Source of the DNA: Xestospongia bergquistia
Lineage: Eukaryota > Porifera > Demospongiae > Haplosclerida > Petrosiidae
DNA length: 64,000 nucleotides
Direction: 5' to 3'
NCBI GenBank assembly: GCA_963965975.1
Contig: CAWYPL010000003.1
Location: 16,358-80,357 of the forward strand
The position numbers were made by a program, and so were the translations under genes. The notes beneath the pieces are model-generated. The model saw only the letters and a list, made by a program, of their open reading frames with translations. It was not told the origin of the DNA and made no database searches. Numbering within the stretch: position 1 is the stretch's first letter; each line of letters starts with the position of its first letter. This document shows, piece by piece, positions 22,291 to 33,131 of this stretch.

Positions 22291-22470
22291 ACCGACAGTA
22301 GGAAAAATACATCAACAGGACCTACGCTTATTTAGTAGACATCAATGTGAGTACAAATAAGGTGTAAATGTGGGTGTCAAATTTATAATATAGATCACTA
22401 TACCTTAATAAGTCATATACATGTCACATAGATGTATCTTAGTATAAAAATTAAAGCTTCTCTAACAAAC

Positions 22471-22910
22471 TGTTACGTATGCTTTTCCCAAGTCAGAATC
22501 CGCCTCTGCGTGTCAGGCATTTTCATCCAAGTATAAAGTTAACTAAGTAAACTAAGTACATCTGTCATAAGGATGACATCTGTCATCCAGGCTAAAGTGG
22601 CATGTGTCAAATGAATTTCCTACTAGCATAAGTAGCATTTCCTATTAGCTTAAGTAGATTAAGTAAACACCTGCAAACATAATCCTTAACTGCCAATTAA
22701 GTCAATAAGGAAACAGACTAGTCCCTTCCTTGATGTACCATATAAATACTCTGGTAAAATCTGTAATAATGCATTCAGTGACATGATGTAAAGGATAACC
22801 AATAGCTTCAGTAAAGGATCACAGATCACAATGTATATTGGAGAGTATTAGTTATTATTTCTGCAAAGAACTCTGAAGGACTGGATACACATACAGTGCA
22901 TTCTGTAACA
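22471..22910 (+). repeat. 5' LTR of A
   Basis: A 440-bp LTR starting TGTTACGTATG and ending CTGTAACA. It has TATAAATA at 22741. It is longer than the 3' LTR because that copy lost two short segments, one of them including the TATA box. Confidence 0.92.
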
Positions 22911-24207
22911 TGGTGGCAACAAAATGTGGATATAAACATATTTTGGAAACTATGACCTAATAGAAAGTGTCTACAAAATTTTCCAGTCATTTTGAACACA
23001 TCTGAGCTCAGTTTCAGCAGCCAAATCAAGTTCAGTATATATGGAATATACAGTGCAGAATCTACATCATAAGTGGGTATTACTGCCCAAAATGACAAAT
23101 CCAGCTTCAAGGGTCCAGTAAGATACACTTACCCTTGTTTTTCCTATAGGTTTCATAAGATTTGGTTCAATTTTAGATGTAAATTTGCTGAATTTGCTAA
23201 GCTAATCTAACCTGATTCTTGCCAATGAATGGCAGCCATTTTTTTTGTGAAAAGTTAAGGAGAGAAAGGAATTCTGAGTAAAGTCAGAATAATATATATA
23301 TATATTTTTTCTCAAACTCAACAGATCAAGTTAATTTATACACCCTTGGAAAGACAATATTATAAGGAGCAAGAATATATAGCTTTAATCTAATAATTCC
23401 CAGTAATCACTGAGAAATCGAAGGTTAAAGATGTGCACAAGGAATTCTGGGTACAAGTTAAAATAATATTTTTTAAAACCCTCAACAGATCAAACAATTA
23501 ATACATCTTCAGAAAGGTTATTTTATAAGAAACACAAATATACAAGTTTCATTTAGAAACTCTCAGTATCACCAAGATATCAAAGGTTAAACATTGTGGG
23601 TGACCTTGACCTTTTGGTGCCAAAATTGTGAAGTTCAAAATACCTAAATATCCCATAATTATCTCATAAACTACTAATCCTAGAGCAAAAGCATTTATAT
23701 TTTTGGAACCCACATCAAAAATTACATATAACAGTCATTTTTCAACTCATTCTATGATAAAGTACTATATACTCATAGATAACTTATTATATATAGATAA
23801 CTTATTATGGTACCCATCTTTATTTGTCACTAAATGTAACAATATATAGTATCTGTATATGCAACATTGTATGCATATGTAATATATATGCATAGCATAG
23901 GGAAAACCAAAGGTTCTTTTTCAAATAGATCAGAGGGGTTGAATCTAGTTGTGGTTACATGGTGCAAAGCCCTCTAGGAAATTGGTGTTCATGCCAAAAG
24001 TACAGAGAGTGTGAGGCAATTCCCTCTAATCTACATTGGGAAATCCTTACAGGGTTACTGAAGCCTGCTGAATACTGTGTGTTCATGGTTGAGGTAGTGA
24101 TCAGTTGTGAAATAGGCTGTCCATAGAAGATAATATATTAAATATCAAGGTATATCACAGTCAGGTGTTAAGAGTACATTTAGCAATAGGATACTGTAAT
24201 AACCAAT
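22911..24207 (+). other. Leader of A with diverged tandem duplication
   Basis: Non-coding leader of about 1.3 kb. It opens with TGGTGGCAACAAAATG, a plausible primer-binding site because such sites start with TGG; the tRNA is not identified. Two roughly 185-bp units (about 23245-23430 and 23431-23610) share AAGGAATTCTG, CTCAACAGATCAA and the final AAGGTTAAA in the same order. Confidence 0.6.
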
Positions 24208-25262
24208 ATGAATAAGATAGGTAATCCAGACTTTAACTGGAGTGAACCATCACTAGAAAATTAATTCATCAGGTTAAAGAGAATGGCCAGAAACAACTTT
24301 ATAGCACACAAAGCAACAAATAGAGAACAAGAAGGCAGTTTTCTAAGAGGCTGGATAGGAGACATAGGTGAGCAAAAACTAGAGAGTTTCAACTGGACAG
24401 ATGATAACTTCTACACCCAAGATGAAATATTGGAAAGACTACAGCAGGTCATACAACCAAGTACTATAGCTCAAAATAAAAATACAAAAAAGATTTAATT
24501 ACATATAGGCAGACAACAGAAACCTTTAGTCAATTTTTTGTAGAACTCAAGAGAAGGTATGATTTGGCCAAAGACAACTCTAAATACTTATGCAGGAAAT
24601 GCAACAAATGCAAGGAATGTGTGGAAAGGATGAAACAAAAAGACTTAATGTCTTATATATACATAGGTGTTAGGGAGCAAAGAGATAGGGAGCTAATGGA
24701 CCAACTAGCAACAGCAGACCACACCCTAGAGAAGTATAAAAGCATGTGAAGGTTGTGACACTACTGGTAATAATGCACAAATTTTTAATAACACAGGTAC
24801 TGAAGAAGGTGGTGCTACAGGTGGTAATATACATGCTTTCAGAGGTAGAGGCCAAGGTAAAGACAATAATGTTAACAATAGAACAAAATGTCAAAACTGC
24901 AGAAACTTCCACAAAAAGGATGCATGTAGGGCTAAAGACCAAAAATGTAGTATATGTCATAAAATAGGTCATGTCAACAAAGTATGCCAGAGAAGACAAA
25001 AAACTGCAGCACAAGGTCAAACACAGAGAGGATTTATACCAAAACAGAAACCCAGCAGATTTGGAGGTAAACAAATACATGAAATTGAAAATGATAATTT
25101 GTATATAGTAGATAGTGCAGGCAATCAGATAGGCATCACTGACTATGATAGTGTCAACCAGGCCTCCCAGGAACTAAACTATGCAATAATTGATTCAATA
25201 GAATTTTCTTTAGATCCAGGTAGAGGCAAGCTAAAATATAATTCCAAGAATTACAATGTTTA
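24208..25262 (+). pseudogene. gag: A gag
   Basis: Starts with MNKIGNPDFNW as in B but meets a stop at about 24262. The rest follows in pieces: 24283-24498, 24564-24749, then the nucleocapsid around 24880-25000, with a CQNC.NFHKKD knuckle and a second CX2CX4HX4C knuckle. Where B has a TAG near the end of gag, A reads CAG, and where A has TAA (25261) B reads GAA. The stops are therefore private, and the ancestor had gag and protease in one open frame. Confidence 0.82.
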
Positions 25263-25787
25263 AATTAATCAAGTCTTGCATGCCAAAACATGGAAAGAAG
25301 CAGAGACAACAATCCTGATGTACCCATCTGATGACAAGGGAAAGATAACAGGAAGACCCAAGGGCATGAGGAGCAAGCTGGACACAGGTGCAGGTGCTAA
25401 TATAATGTCTTTGAGTACTTACAGGTCTATCAATCCAAGTGACTTTGACAAAGATGGTAACCCTACTGGAAATTTCCAAAGAACAAGCACTGGATTGAAA
25501 TCATTTGGGGGCAGCCAGATACAACAATATGGTATAAAAACCATCAAGTGTGTCTGGGACAAGAAACTGTGGTTATTAAATTTTCACATTGTAGATGGAA
25601 AAGGACCCATCATGATAGGGTTAGGAACAATGCTGAAGCTAGACATGATCCAGTTTCATCCCCAAGTTCACATCTCTTGCATAGACATAAATGCAATCTG
25701 AGCCAGCCTGGTTAGAAAGGTTAGAAAGATGCAGAGATTGATCTTATGTCTAAGACTTATGACACTGATTCTGTTTTAGAATGACTA
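25263..25787 (+). pseudogene. pol: A aspartic protease
   Basis: The frame at 25276-25701 includes KLDTGAGANIM, the retropepsin active-site loop (from 25375), and a hydrophobic flap-like part ending GPIMIGLGTM-like. A stop at 25699 and a 1-base loss just after it separate it from RT. In the RT frame a TGA followed by CTAG lies at 25782, the same as in B. Confidence 0.82.
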
Positions 25788-27175
25788 GAAGATGGCAATG
25801 AAGTCATAGACATCACCACAGGGTGGCATGAAGAAAAAGATTATACAAAAATGCATAACTCAAATAATGTAAATATATTGTCCATAGCTAAGGTCCCAAG
25901 ATACATCCACCCAGAGAGTGACCTTCAATCAAGACCATCAACAGTAAGGCAGATATAAAAGAAATGTATCCTGAATGTTTTGGTGGTGTTGGTATGTTTG
26001 AAGATTTTGAGTATGAAATCAAGGTTGATCCAAAGGTGAAACCAGTGGTCCATGCAGTAAAGAGAGTCCCAATTGCTTTACAACCCAAACTAGAGGCAGC
26101 TCTAGATGAGATGGAGATGAAAGGTGTAATATCAAAGGTAGAAGGGTTTACCCCCTGGACCAACTCACATGTGATCCAGAGAAAGCAAATGGTAAGTTGA
26201 GGATTTGTTTAGATCCTAAGGATTTAAACACAGCAATCATAGATGATCCCCATCCTATTCCTACCCTAGATGACATAACCCACAAGTTAAATGGTTCAAC
26301 TTTGTATGGCAAGCTAGATGCAGATTAAGGTTATTGGAATGTAAAATTAACAAGAGTCATCTATGTTAACATTTAATTCCAATACTAGACTAGGTAAATA
26401 CAAGTTTGACAGATTACCTTTTGGAGTTTCAGAGAAAGGTTGATGAGACATACTATGCATGTAGAGGTGCAGTGGGAATAGCAAATGACATCTTGGTATA
26501 TGGGACAGAAAGCAATTTTGACCTCCACTTGCATGAAGTTATGGAAGCCACAAGACAAGCAGGTATAAAATTAAACCATGATAAATGATATCATAAAGAC
26601 CAAGTCATAGTTTTTCTGGAAATGTTTACACTCCAGCAGGTGTGAAACCAGACCCAAAATAAGGTGGAAGCCATAAAGAAGATGGAAGGTATGGTGACCT
26701 ATTTAGGTAAATTTGTTCAAAATGTTTCAGATATGACATATAACATGAGGAAACTCCTCAAAAAGAATGCTTTATTTCAGTGGACTGAGACCCATGAAGC
26801 TGGTTTCCAGAAGCTGAAGGAGATGTTTACCAGTCAAGAGTGTTTAGCTTACTGTGACCAAAAGAAAGATATCTTTTTGCAGGTTGATGCTTCAATCCAA
26901 GGATTAGGTGCAGCCCTGATACAAAAAGATCAGCAAGGTAGACTGAAACCAGTTGCATATGCATCAAAGAGTCTCACTGATGCTGAGAAGAGATATTCAA
27001 ATATTGAGTGTGAATTACTTGCAGTTGTCTTTGGCTGTATTAGATTCCATCACTATTTGTATGCTAGAAAATTTGAATGTCATAGTGACGATAAACCTCT
27101 AGAAGACATCCATCTGAAACATTAAGTGCATTCCAGGTAAGAACGTGGCAATAGCAGATGCCTTATCATGAGTAA
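25788..27175 (+). pseudogene. pol: A reverse transcriptase and RNase H
   Basis: RT landmarks are VPIALQPKLEAALDEMEMKG, a TPWTNSH segment, LRICLDPKDLN, and a catalytic box that reads IANDILVYG (about 26478), where B has IADDILVYG. The first catalytic aspartate is thus lost. RNase H is well kept at 26880-27120 (LQVDASIQGLGAAL, YASKSLTDAEKRYSNIE). About 75 bp are missing at 27124 relative to B, between two TTAAGT words. Confidence 0.85.
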
Positions 27176-28628
27176 ACCCTAATGGCAATATCAAGGTTAA
27201 AGGGTTGGATGTTACAGTTCATAAAATGAGTCCATGTATTAGTCATTTGCAGCTGGTGCATATCCAGAGAGCTGCCCAGGAAGACCAGGTGTTACAGGTG
27301 TTGATGAGCAAAATGACAGAAGGCTTTCCAGAAAACATCAAGCAACTTCCTGTTGTATTGAGACCATTTTGGCAAATCAGAGATGATATGTCAATAGAGC
27401 ACTCCTGTTTGGCATACCAGGGTAGGTATTATATACCAAAACTATTAGAGAACAAGCCTTAGCAAGTCTCCATATAGGTCATCCAGGTGTGTTAAAGATG
27501 AAGCTTAGGGCACAGCAAAGTAAATACTGGTTAGGTATCAATAAGGACATTGAGAACCATGTAATGTCATGTGATCCTTGTCAGGTAAATGGTAGAAGTC
27601 AGCAGAAGGAACCAATAATACCTTTTGAAGTGCCAAACAGACCTGGGCAAAGAGTAGGTATAGACCTATTTCACCACAACAAGGGTTGGCATGTTATTGT
27701 AACTGATGATACAAGCCCTGCCAGCAACAGCTTCTGAAGATGTGATCTCTGCCTGGACCAAGGAGTTTAATGTGTGCAAGTCAGTGGGCTATACAAAACC
27801 TAAAGTCAGAATGAAAGTGAAGGCACACTACCAGATGAGCCTAGGTAGGATCCTGGCTATGTGTCAGGCACACTACAAGCCCATCTTGTCTTCACTGCTA
27901 GTGAGGTGGAGCTAGAGTGTACACATTGGGACCCAAAAAATGGTGAACTATGCCTCAGTAGGTTGAGGCCAGGGGAAACCCTGGTGGAGGGCCATAGCAA
28001 TTCTGACATGCAAATCAATCATCAAACTTGGGTGTAGGGGCACAAGTCTTGTTTTGCAGAATATGGAATACCAGAAGATGTTGTAAGTGACAATGGGAGT
28101 CAGTTCACTAGCCAGGAGTACCAGTTGTTTGTAGCATCATATGGTTTCAAGCTGACCACAAGCAGTCCTCATTATCCAAGAGGTCATGGGTTTGTAGAGC
28201 AACAGGTGCAAACCATCAAGAAGCTACTTACCAAGTACATCCAAGATGGATCTGACCCATTCCTAGCACTGCTTCAGCTGAGAACCACACCAATTGATAG
28301 CAGAACCCCATCACCAAGTGGGCTGCTACAAAACAGGAAGCTGTGCACAACACTGCCTGTGAACATCAGGCATCCTCCCAATAGTGAGGCCATCAGAGTA
28401 TTACTATGAGCCATACAGATGTTTAACCATCATGATGCTCATGCCAAGGAGATGATAGATCTCATCCCAAGGCAGCCTGTTTGGGTGCAAGACCCACATA
28501 CCAAAACATGGTATGAAGGTACTATTGTGTCAAAGGCTGAGACACCAAGATCATATATTGTGCAAACAAAATCAAGAATAGTGAGGAGAATAGAATTCAC
28601 CTCAAAGAAAGAAGGGTACCAGCAGTGA
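27176..28628 (+). pseudogene. pol: A integrase, interrupted by rRNA
   Basis: The zinc-binding domain (27205-27600) ends with HVMSCDPCQ, and the core starts with VGIDLFHHNKGW at 27655. At 27753 the element sequence stops, 290 bases of 28S rRNA follow, and integrase resumes at 28044. After that come SDNGSQFTSQ and GHGFVEQQVQ, which supply the second Asp and the Glu at D35E spacing. The C-terminal part ends at 28628 with basic residues. The insertion adds stops and shifts the frame. Confidence 0.85.
27754..28043 (+). rRNA. 28S rRNA fragment inside integrase (pseudogene)
   Basis: The 290 bases match a conserved part of eukaryotic large-subunit rRNA: GGACCAAGGAG near the start, GGTGAACTATGCCT (27943), GCCAGGGGAAACCCTGGTGG (27966 onward), TCTGACATGCAAATCAATCA and CAAACTTGGG near the end. 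Most differences from the rRNA pattern are CG to TG or CA. It is in the same orientation as the element. In B the site is uninterrupted (40982-41000). A lost only three bases there (ATT) and shows no target duplication. A functional rRNA gene is excluded by the short length and context. Confidence 0.93.
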
Positions 28629-29100
28629 AAGATCAGAAAGTAATAAGATTACAGGTAAAACCAAAAGAAGTGCCAAAGGTACCAGTTATACAGGAAAGTG
28701 TAAATAGGCCTAGCATAGTGAAAGTTCCATTAGTAAAAAGTGAGTATAAAAGTGTAACCAACAAGGAAAGTGAAAAGGTGGAAGGAAAAATCCCAAGATT
28801 TGTACCAAAATGAGAGCAAAAAGAGGAAAAGAAAAGTGAAAGTGAGGAAGTGATACAAAAAAGTGAAGCCCAGAACCCTAGGGTTGGCCATAATAATGCC
28901 ACACCCACAGTCTCAGCCTCCCAATCCCCTGACCCAAAACCAAATCCTATACCACCAATGAAACCCAAGGAGGTCAGCAAGAGCTCATAAGCCTAACCCA
29001 AGGTATATGGACACTATAGTAAAGGAAAAAGGTAATACACTGAATTACCTAAGTGGACTTTCTTTCGTGAAAGCAAAGAAAACTGTAAATATAGAACATA
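28629..29100 (+). pseudogene. pol: A pol C-terminal tail
   Basis: A Lys/Pro/Val/Glu-rich stretch (28625-28813, then other frames) aligned with B 41705-42173. Such basic tails commonly end gypsy Pol proteins. It is broken by a stop at 28811 and lacks the RRSARAHKP motif in frame. Confidence 0.6.
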
Positions 29101-29263
29101 TATATTATTGTAAATCAGATTAATAAGTGTATATAATATTGCATAATTTAATAATTTTAATAATTGTTAAAATTATAATAATTGTAATAATGTTTTATTA
29201 GATCAAGGGAACTCCCAAACACCGACTTTTCTGGTTTTAATAGGTCTTTATTAGCTTTATCTC

Positions 29264-29307
29264 TATAACAAACTAGTTTTGACTTGTAGGTCTTCTTCAG
29301 TGTTATG
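29264..29307 (-). ncRNA. Hammerhead-like motif in PLE2 tail
   Basis: The minus strand reads ATAACA, CTGAAGA, AGACCTACAAGTC, AAAACTAGTT, TGTTAT. ATAACA and TGTTAT can pair as stem I, CTGAAGA fits CUGANGA, GAC/GTC forms a short stem II, and a 2-bp stem III is possible. The only core change is A for G in the GAAA box. This is the minimal type I form described for PLEs, probably inactive. Confidence 0.6.
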
Positions 29308-29422
29308 AGTGCTTGGTAACACCATTCGTTTTTTATAGAAAATTCTAAGTAAATTTGCAGTAGGAAAAGCTAGCCAATATTTTCTAAATTGCAAGTTGAT
29401 ATTTTTAAAACAATGTATCTAT

Positions 29423-29442
29423 GGGGGGTATACATACCCCCC
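29423..29442. repeat. Perfect G6/C6 palindrome in PLE2
   Basis: GGGGGGTAT, AC, ATACCCCCC forms a 9-bp stem with a 2-base centre, just after the zinc-finger frame stop. It could be an RNA hairpin of the 3' UTR. Confidence 0.7.
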
Positions 29443-29449
29443 AGAATGT

Positions 29450-30045
29450 TTATATAGAGTCTATTAGTTTCCATAGGTCTTCATTTTCATCAAGGGTCTC
29501 CTCCTCTCTGTCATCTGATTCTAGATTTCTTAGCATTTGATCTAGTTCATTTAGGGATGCTGATATGGAGTATTCCTGGTTTAGTAGGTGGTCTATTTCC
29601 TCTGACAGACTAGATGTAGCAGGTTGTGGTCTTGGGTCTTGTAAAGGCTCTGTAGCTTCTAGAGGTATAATGATGGGCTCTGGTTGGTGATATGGTCTTG
29701 AATGCTTTGTTTGAGTATCTAGTTCATGCAGTATCCAAGGGAAAATCTCCTTGTTTTTCAGTAATGATTGTTGATATATATAACTGTTAGTGTTCTTAGG
29801 ATCTGCCTGGTATGCTCTGGTTTCTATGCATGAATTTTTAGATCTTGGTATCTTTGGTATGGCTTTAAAATTGGACAAAAGTTTTCTTTGGTGAGTTTTA
29901 GTATGCCTTTTTAGGGTATCTTTCCTCAGTGAACTATAATTACAATCTAGGCAGTAGTGTTTGTTGTTGTGACTTTTTAAGTGTCTTTTTAGATCTCCAT
30001 GTTGTTGTACATGTTGCCACGTCTTTCACATAGTAGATTCTCCAT
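29450..30045 (-). pseudogene. PLE2 zinc-finger reading frame
   Basis: From an ATG at 30045 the minus strand encodes a first C2H2-like unit whose second Cys is Arg (CGT at 30019-30021). A frameshift near 30000 follows, then the finger's LKRHLKSH end and a complete second finger, CLDCNYSSLRKDTLKRHTKTH (Cys codons in 29942-29953, His codons in 29891-29905). About 140 residues follow, Pro/Gln-rich and then acidic, to a stop at 29450. It lies downstream of the endonuclease and may be a separate ORF, or the first ORF of a tandem neighbour unit. The function is unknown; nucleic-acid binding is likely. Confidence 0.75.
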
Positions 30046-30292
30046 TTCTGTTGTTCTTTATTTAGTCATTGTTGTTGTTTATTTGTTATTATATCCTTTA
30101 ACCTTTATGCAAGCTGTATGTTTATCGTTGCTATGTTTGATCGTCTTTTGTTTACTTTTGAGGTGTCATCATGATTTGCTTCACAATCGACCCTTGTCGG
30201 TTATCAACCATTGGTGAGTGTGATTAAAAAAGTGCAGTTTCAATTCAGATCTTCATTGTGCCATTCCAATTCAGGTTAGGTTTCATATTGGA

Positions 30293-31161
30293 TTACCATC
30301 TACCATTGAGGCCTCTTGGCATTAGGGTATTTAGTAGAGTCATCCAAGATTCTTCCAATCTCAGCCTTCTGTTTTTATCTTTTTCTTGGTCAACTATTGT
30401 GATTGAGTAGTCATCTATGGTGTGATTATATGATCTATAGTGTATTGCTACTGGGTGATCCTTATTGGTTCTTATGGAGCTTTCATGGTTTCTACATCTA
30501 CAGTTCATACTGTTGGAGGTCTTCCCCACATATTGAATATTGCAGATATTACAGGTCATCACATAAATGATGTCATTTGATTTGCAGTTAAAGTTGCCTC
30601 ATTGGATATGAGTAATTTTCCCTGCTTGAGACTACATAAGAGGTGTTCATGTGACTGCATGTTAAGCATCTTGCTTGCAGGCAAGGTTGACTTAAATTGG
30701 GTTTGTTGTTGAAATGTATGTTTGATTTAACTAATTTGTCCTTTAAGTTTGGACTTCTGCTGTAGGTGATTTGTATTTGGTCTGGTGTGATTGCTGATTT
30801 CCTTGTCATCAGTAATAGTCCTTCATATTTTTTTAAGATCTGATGAAGATTGGGGTTCATAGGGTTGTAGTTGGTGATTAGTCTGATCTTGTTGGTACTT
30901 TTCTTTGGGGTTGGTCTTAGGAGGATTAGTCTATCCATTTTTCTTACTGTTTCCATGGCTTCATCAAGTAGGGTGATTGGGTATCTTCTGAGTTTCAGTT
31001 GGTTATATATTTTCTTGGCTTCTTGTTCAAAATGGTGGTCTTCTGTACATATTCTCTTGCATCTGATTAGAAGTCCATAAGGGACTGAGTTTTTCTGATT
31101 TCTTGGGTGAGCAGAGTTGTAATGTATATAGTATTTCTGGTCAGTTGGCTTGTGGTACATT
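30293..31161 (-). pseudogene. PLE2 linker and GIY-YIG endonuclease
   Basis: The frame 31160-30588 continues from RT after a frameshift near 31165: MYHKPTDQKYYIHYNSAHP, then a long basic linker ending with CLQARCLTCSHM. A one-base shift near 30588 leads into the nuclease: DIIYVMTCNICNIQYVGKT (I-Y and Y-V-G motifs), catalytic Arg in NCRCRNHE and a Glu in RLEESW. The stop is at 30293. The endonuclease nicks target DNA in PLEs. It sits C-terminal to RT, so this is not one of the PLEs with an N-terminal nuclease. Confidence 0.9.
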
Positions 31162-33008
31162 CTAGTATATATTCTGTTGTTTTTGAGATCTGTACACCAT
31201 TGTGTCTAGGAATGGGATTTCATTCTGGTCAATATTGTATGTAAATTTTATTTTGTTGTGATGGTTGTTGAATGCTTTCAAGAATTTGTCTAATTCCATT
31301 CTTCCAAATTGCCAGATCATCAATATGTCATCAATAAACCTTAACCAGGTTTTTGGTTGTTTAGGGTAGTTTGAGAGGAAGTTTGTTTCCAGGTAGTGCA
31401 TAAAGATAATGGCATAATTGGGTGCCATTCTGGTTCCCATAGCTGTCCCTTGGGTTTGTTCATATAGTTGTCCATTGAAGTTGAAGAAGATTTTTGTAAG
31501 TACTTGGAGGGCTAGGTTAGAAATGAACATTTTTAGAAGGGTGTCAGTCCCTGTTTCCTCCATCATTCTATTTATGGCTGCTATGCCTTCATTATGTGAA
31601 ATGTTTGTATATAGGTAACTGACATCAATGGTTACAAGCAGGTCTTCAGGGTCTAGTTGAATGTTTTTCATTATGTTGATAAAGTGGGTTGTGTCCATTA
31701 TATAACTGGGTATTCTGGGTGTATATTGTTTCAAATGGGAGTCCACAAAGGCTGAGATTTTTTCTGTGATAGATCCTATGCTGTTAACTATTGGTCTTCC
31801 TGGATTTCCTGGTTTGTGTATTTTTGGTAGTATATAAAAAGTTGATGTCCTGGGATTCTTTGTTTGTAGGCTTTCCTTGGTTGTGTCTGTTATGATTCCT
31901 AATCTCCAAGCTTGATCAATAAGGTGATGTATGTATTTGTTGTAATTGGTTGTTGGGTCTGAAGTTAGTGGCTTGTAGTGTTCTGGGTTGAGTAATTGTC
32001 TGTGGGCTTCCTGAATATAATCTGCTTTATTCATGATGACTATACTGCCTCCTTTGTCTGCTGGCTTAATAACTATGTTGTTGTTATGTAGGTCCCTCAT
32101 AGCCTGAACTTGTTTCTGTGGTAAGTTATTCTTTCTTCTAGATGTGGTGGGGGTTTCTAGTTCTTTTAAATAGGCTTTTATTATAGAGTGTCTATAAGTA
32201 TCTAGAAAGGGATCTTGTCCACTAGGTGGGGTCCAGCCTGAACTGGGCTGTAGTATCTGATTGTGGTTTGGTTGTTGTGATATTTGGGATTGGTTTCCTA
32301 TATCTGTAAAATGGTATTTTAATCTGACTCTTCTATCAAAAAGGAGTATGTCTTGAAGCATTTTTGCTGGGTGGTCTCTTCTGGGGGTTGGTATGAAATG
32401 GGAGTCCTTTCGACAAAAGATTGATTTCATCCTTGGATAGGTGATGATTACTTAAATTTGTTATTGGGGGGTTGGGCTTCTGATACCTGTGATTATTATG
32501 TTTCTTTTTGCTTGGTTGTTGCTGGTTGAGGTGGGAGTGGGTTGTTTGGACTTCTTCCTTTTGAGTTCCTGTTGTGTTTCTCTTGCTATTTGTGCTAGTA
32601 TGTCTTCTATTGTATTCCATTGGTCCTGGTTGGTTAGGGTTTTTAAGTTATGTAGGATGGGGGAGTATTCCTGTTCAAGTCTGCTGGATCTGTCTTTCCA
32701 GTAATCTCTGAGCTTTTCTGTAAGGATCAAACCTGCTCTCTGTAGAGAGTCTTCCCATTCAGTAGTGAATGTTGCTGGAGTATCTGGTATTCTGGGTGTG
32801 ACCTTAGGTATGAGACCTCTGGGGGGTCTGCTTGAATCTATGGATGCTTGGAGCAACTCTGTGTGATGATTGGCTCTTTCTATGCCTCTGGTTAGCTTGA
32901 AAAGGGCTTTTAGATGTCCTTGTAAGGAACTGTCCAGTTCCACTCTGTTTTTGATTATGTGTAAGTTTGGAGTATTAGTTGCTATGGTTTGGTTTATATA
33001 ATGGCATT
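31162..33008 (-). pseudogene. PLE2 reverse transcriptase
   Basis: The reading is open from the very 5' boundary at 33008, so the gene is 5'-truncated. It passes through frames at 32943-32461 and 32620-32336 before the main 422-residue frame 32430-31162. Motifs in order are IVIKPADKGGSIVIMNKADY, FYILPKIHKPG, RPIVNSI, LLVTIDVSYLYTNI, GTAMGTRMAPNYA and the catalytic RFIDDILMIW. IPFLDTMVYRSQ follows. These are standard PLE RT motifs, and both catalytic aspartates are present. The protein would prime and copy its RNA at target DNA. Confidence 0.9.
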
Positions 33009-33120
33009 ATAATTGTAATAATGATAATAATTGTAATAATTGTAATTGTAATAAGTGCATAATATTGTATAATTATATTATGATGTGATCCTATATCAGT
33101 AAATAGGCATTTATTTTTTT

Positions 33121-33131
33121 TGTGAGGGGGA
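33121..33131 (+). promoter_or_regulatory. Polypurine tract of A
   Basis: TGTGAGGGGGA directly precedes the 3' LTR. The same GTGAGGGGGA precedes the LTR of B at 42358-42367. Confidence 0.7.

Larger units (their letters stand above)
29193..33008 (-). mobile_element. Penelope-like element PLE2 inserted in A
   Basis: The insertion is bounded by a 15-bp duplication, ATAATTGTAATAATG, at 29178-29192 and 33009-33023. Element B has one copy (42246-42260), so B is the empty site. On the minus strand the order is 5'-truncated RT reading frame, GIY-YIG endonuclease, a C2H2 zinc-finger frame, a G/C palindrome and a hammerhead-like tail. The RT and linker recall the Neptune-like group, which is inference. 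Four or five single-base frameshifts break the coding part. Confidence 0.9.

Noticed and set aside
24670..25080. 136-residue minus-strand frame
   Set aside because: Antisense shadow of gag; the same shadow occurs opposite B gag (37813-38169).
27754..28043. Functional large-subunit rRNA gene
   Set aside because: Only 290 bases, no flanking rRNA, CpG decay, and it sits inside an integrase gene whose sister copy lacks it.
30229..30259. A further hammerhead-like sequence after the PLE2 endonuclease
   Set aside because: ATGAAGA and TGAAAC are present on the minus strand, but no stem I and no convincing stem II could be drawn.
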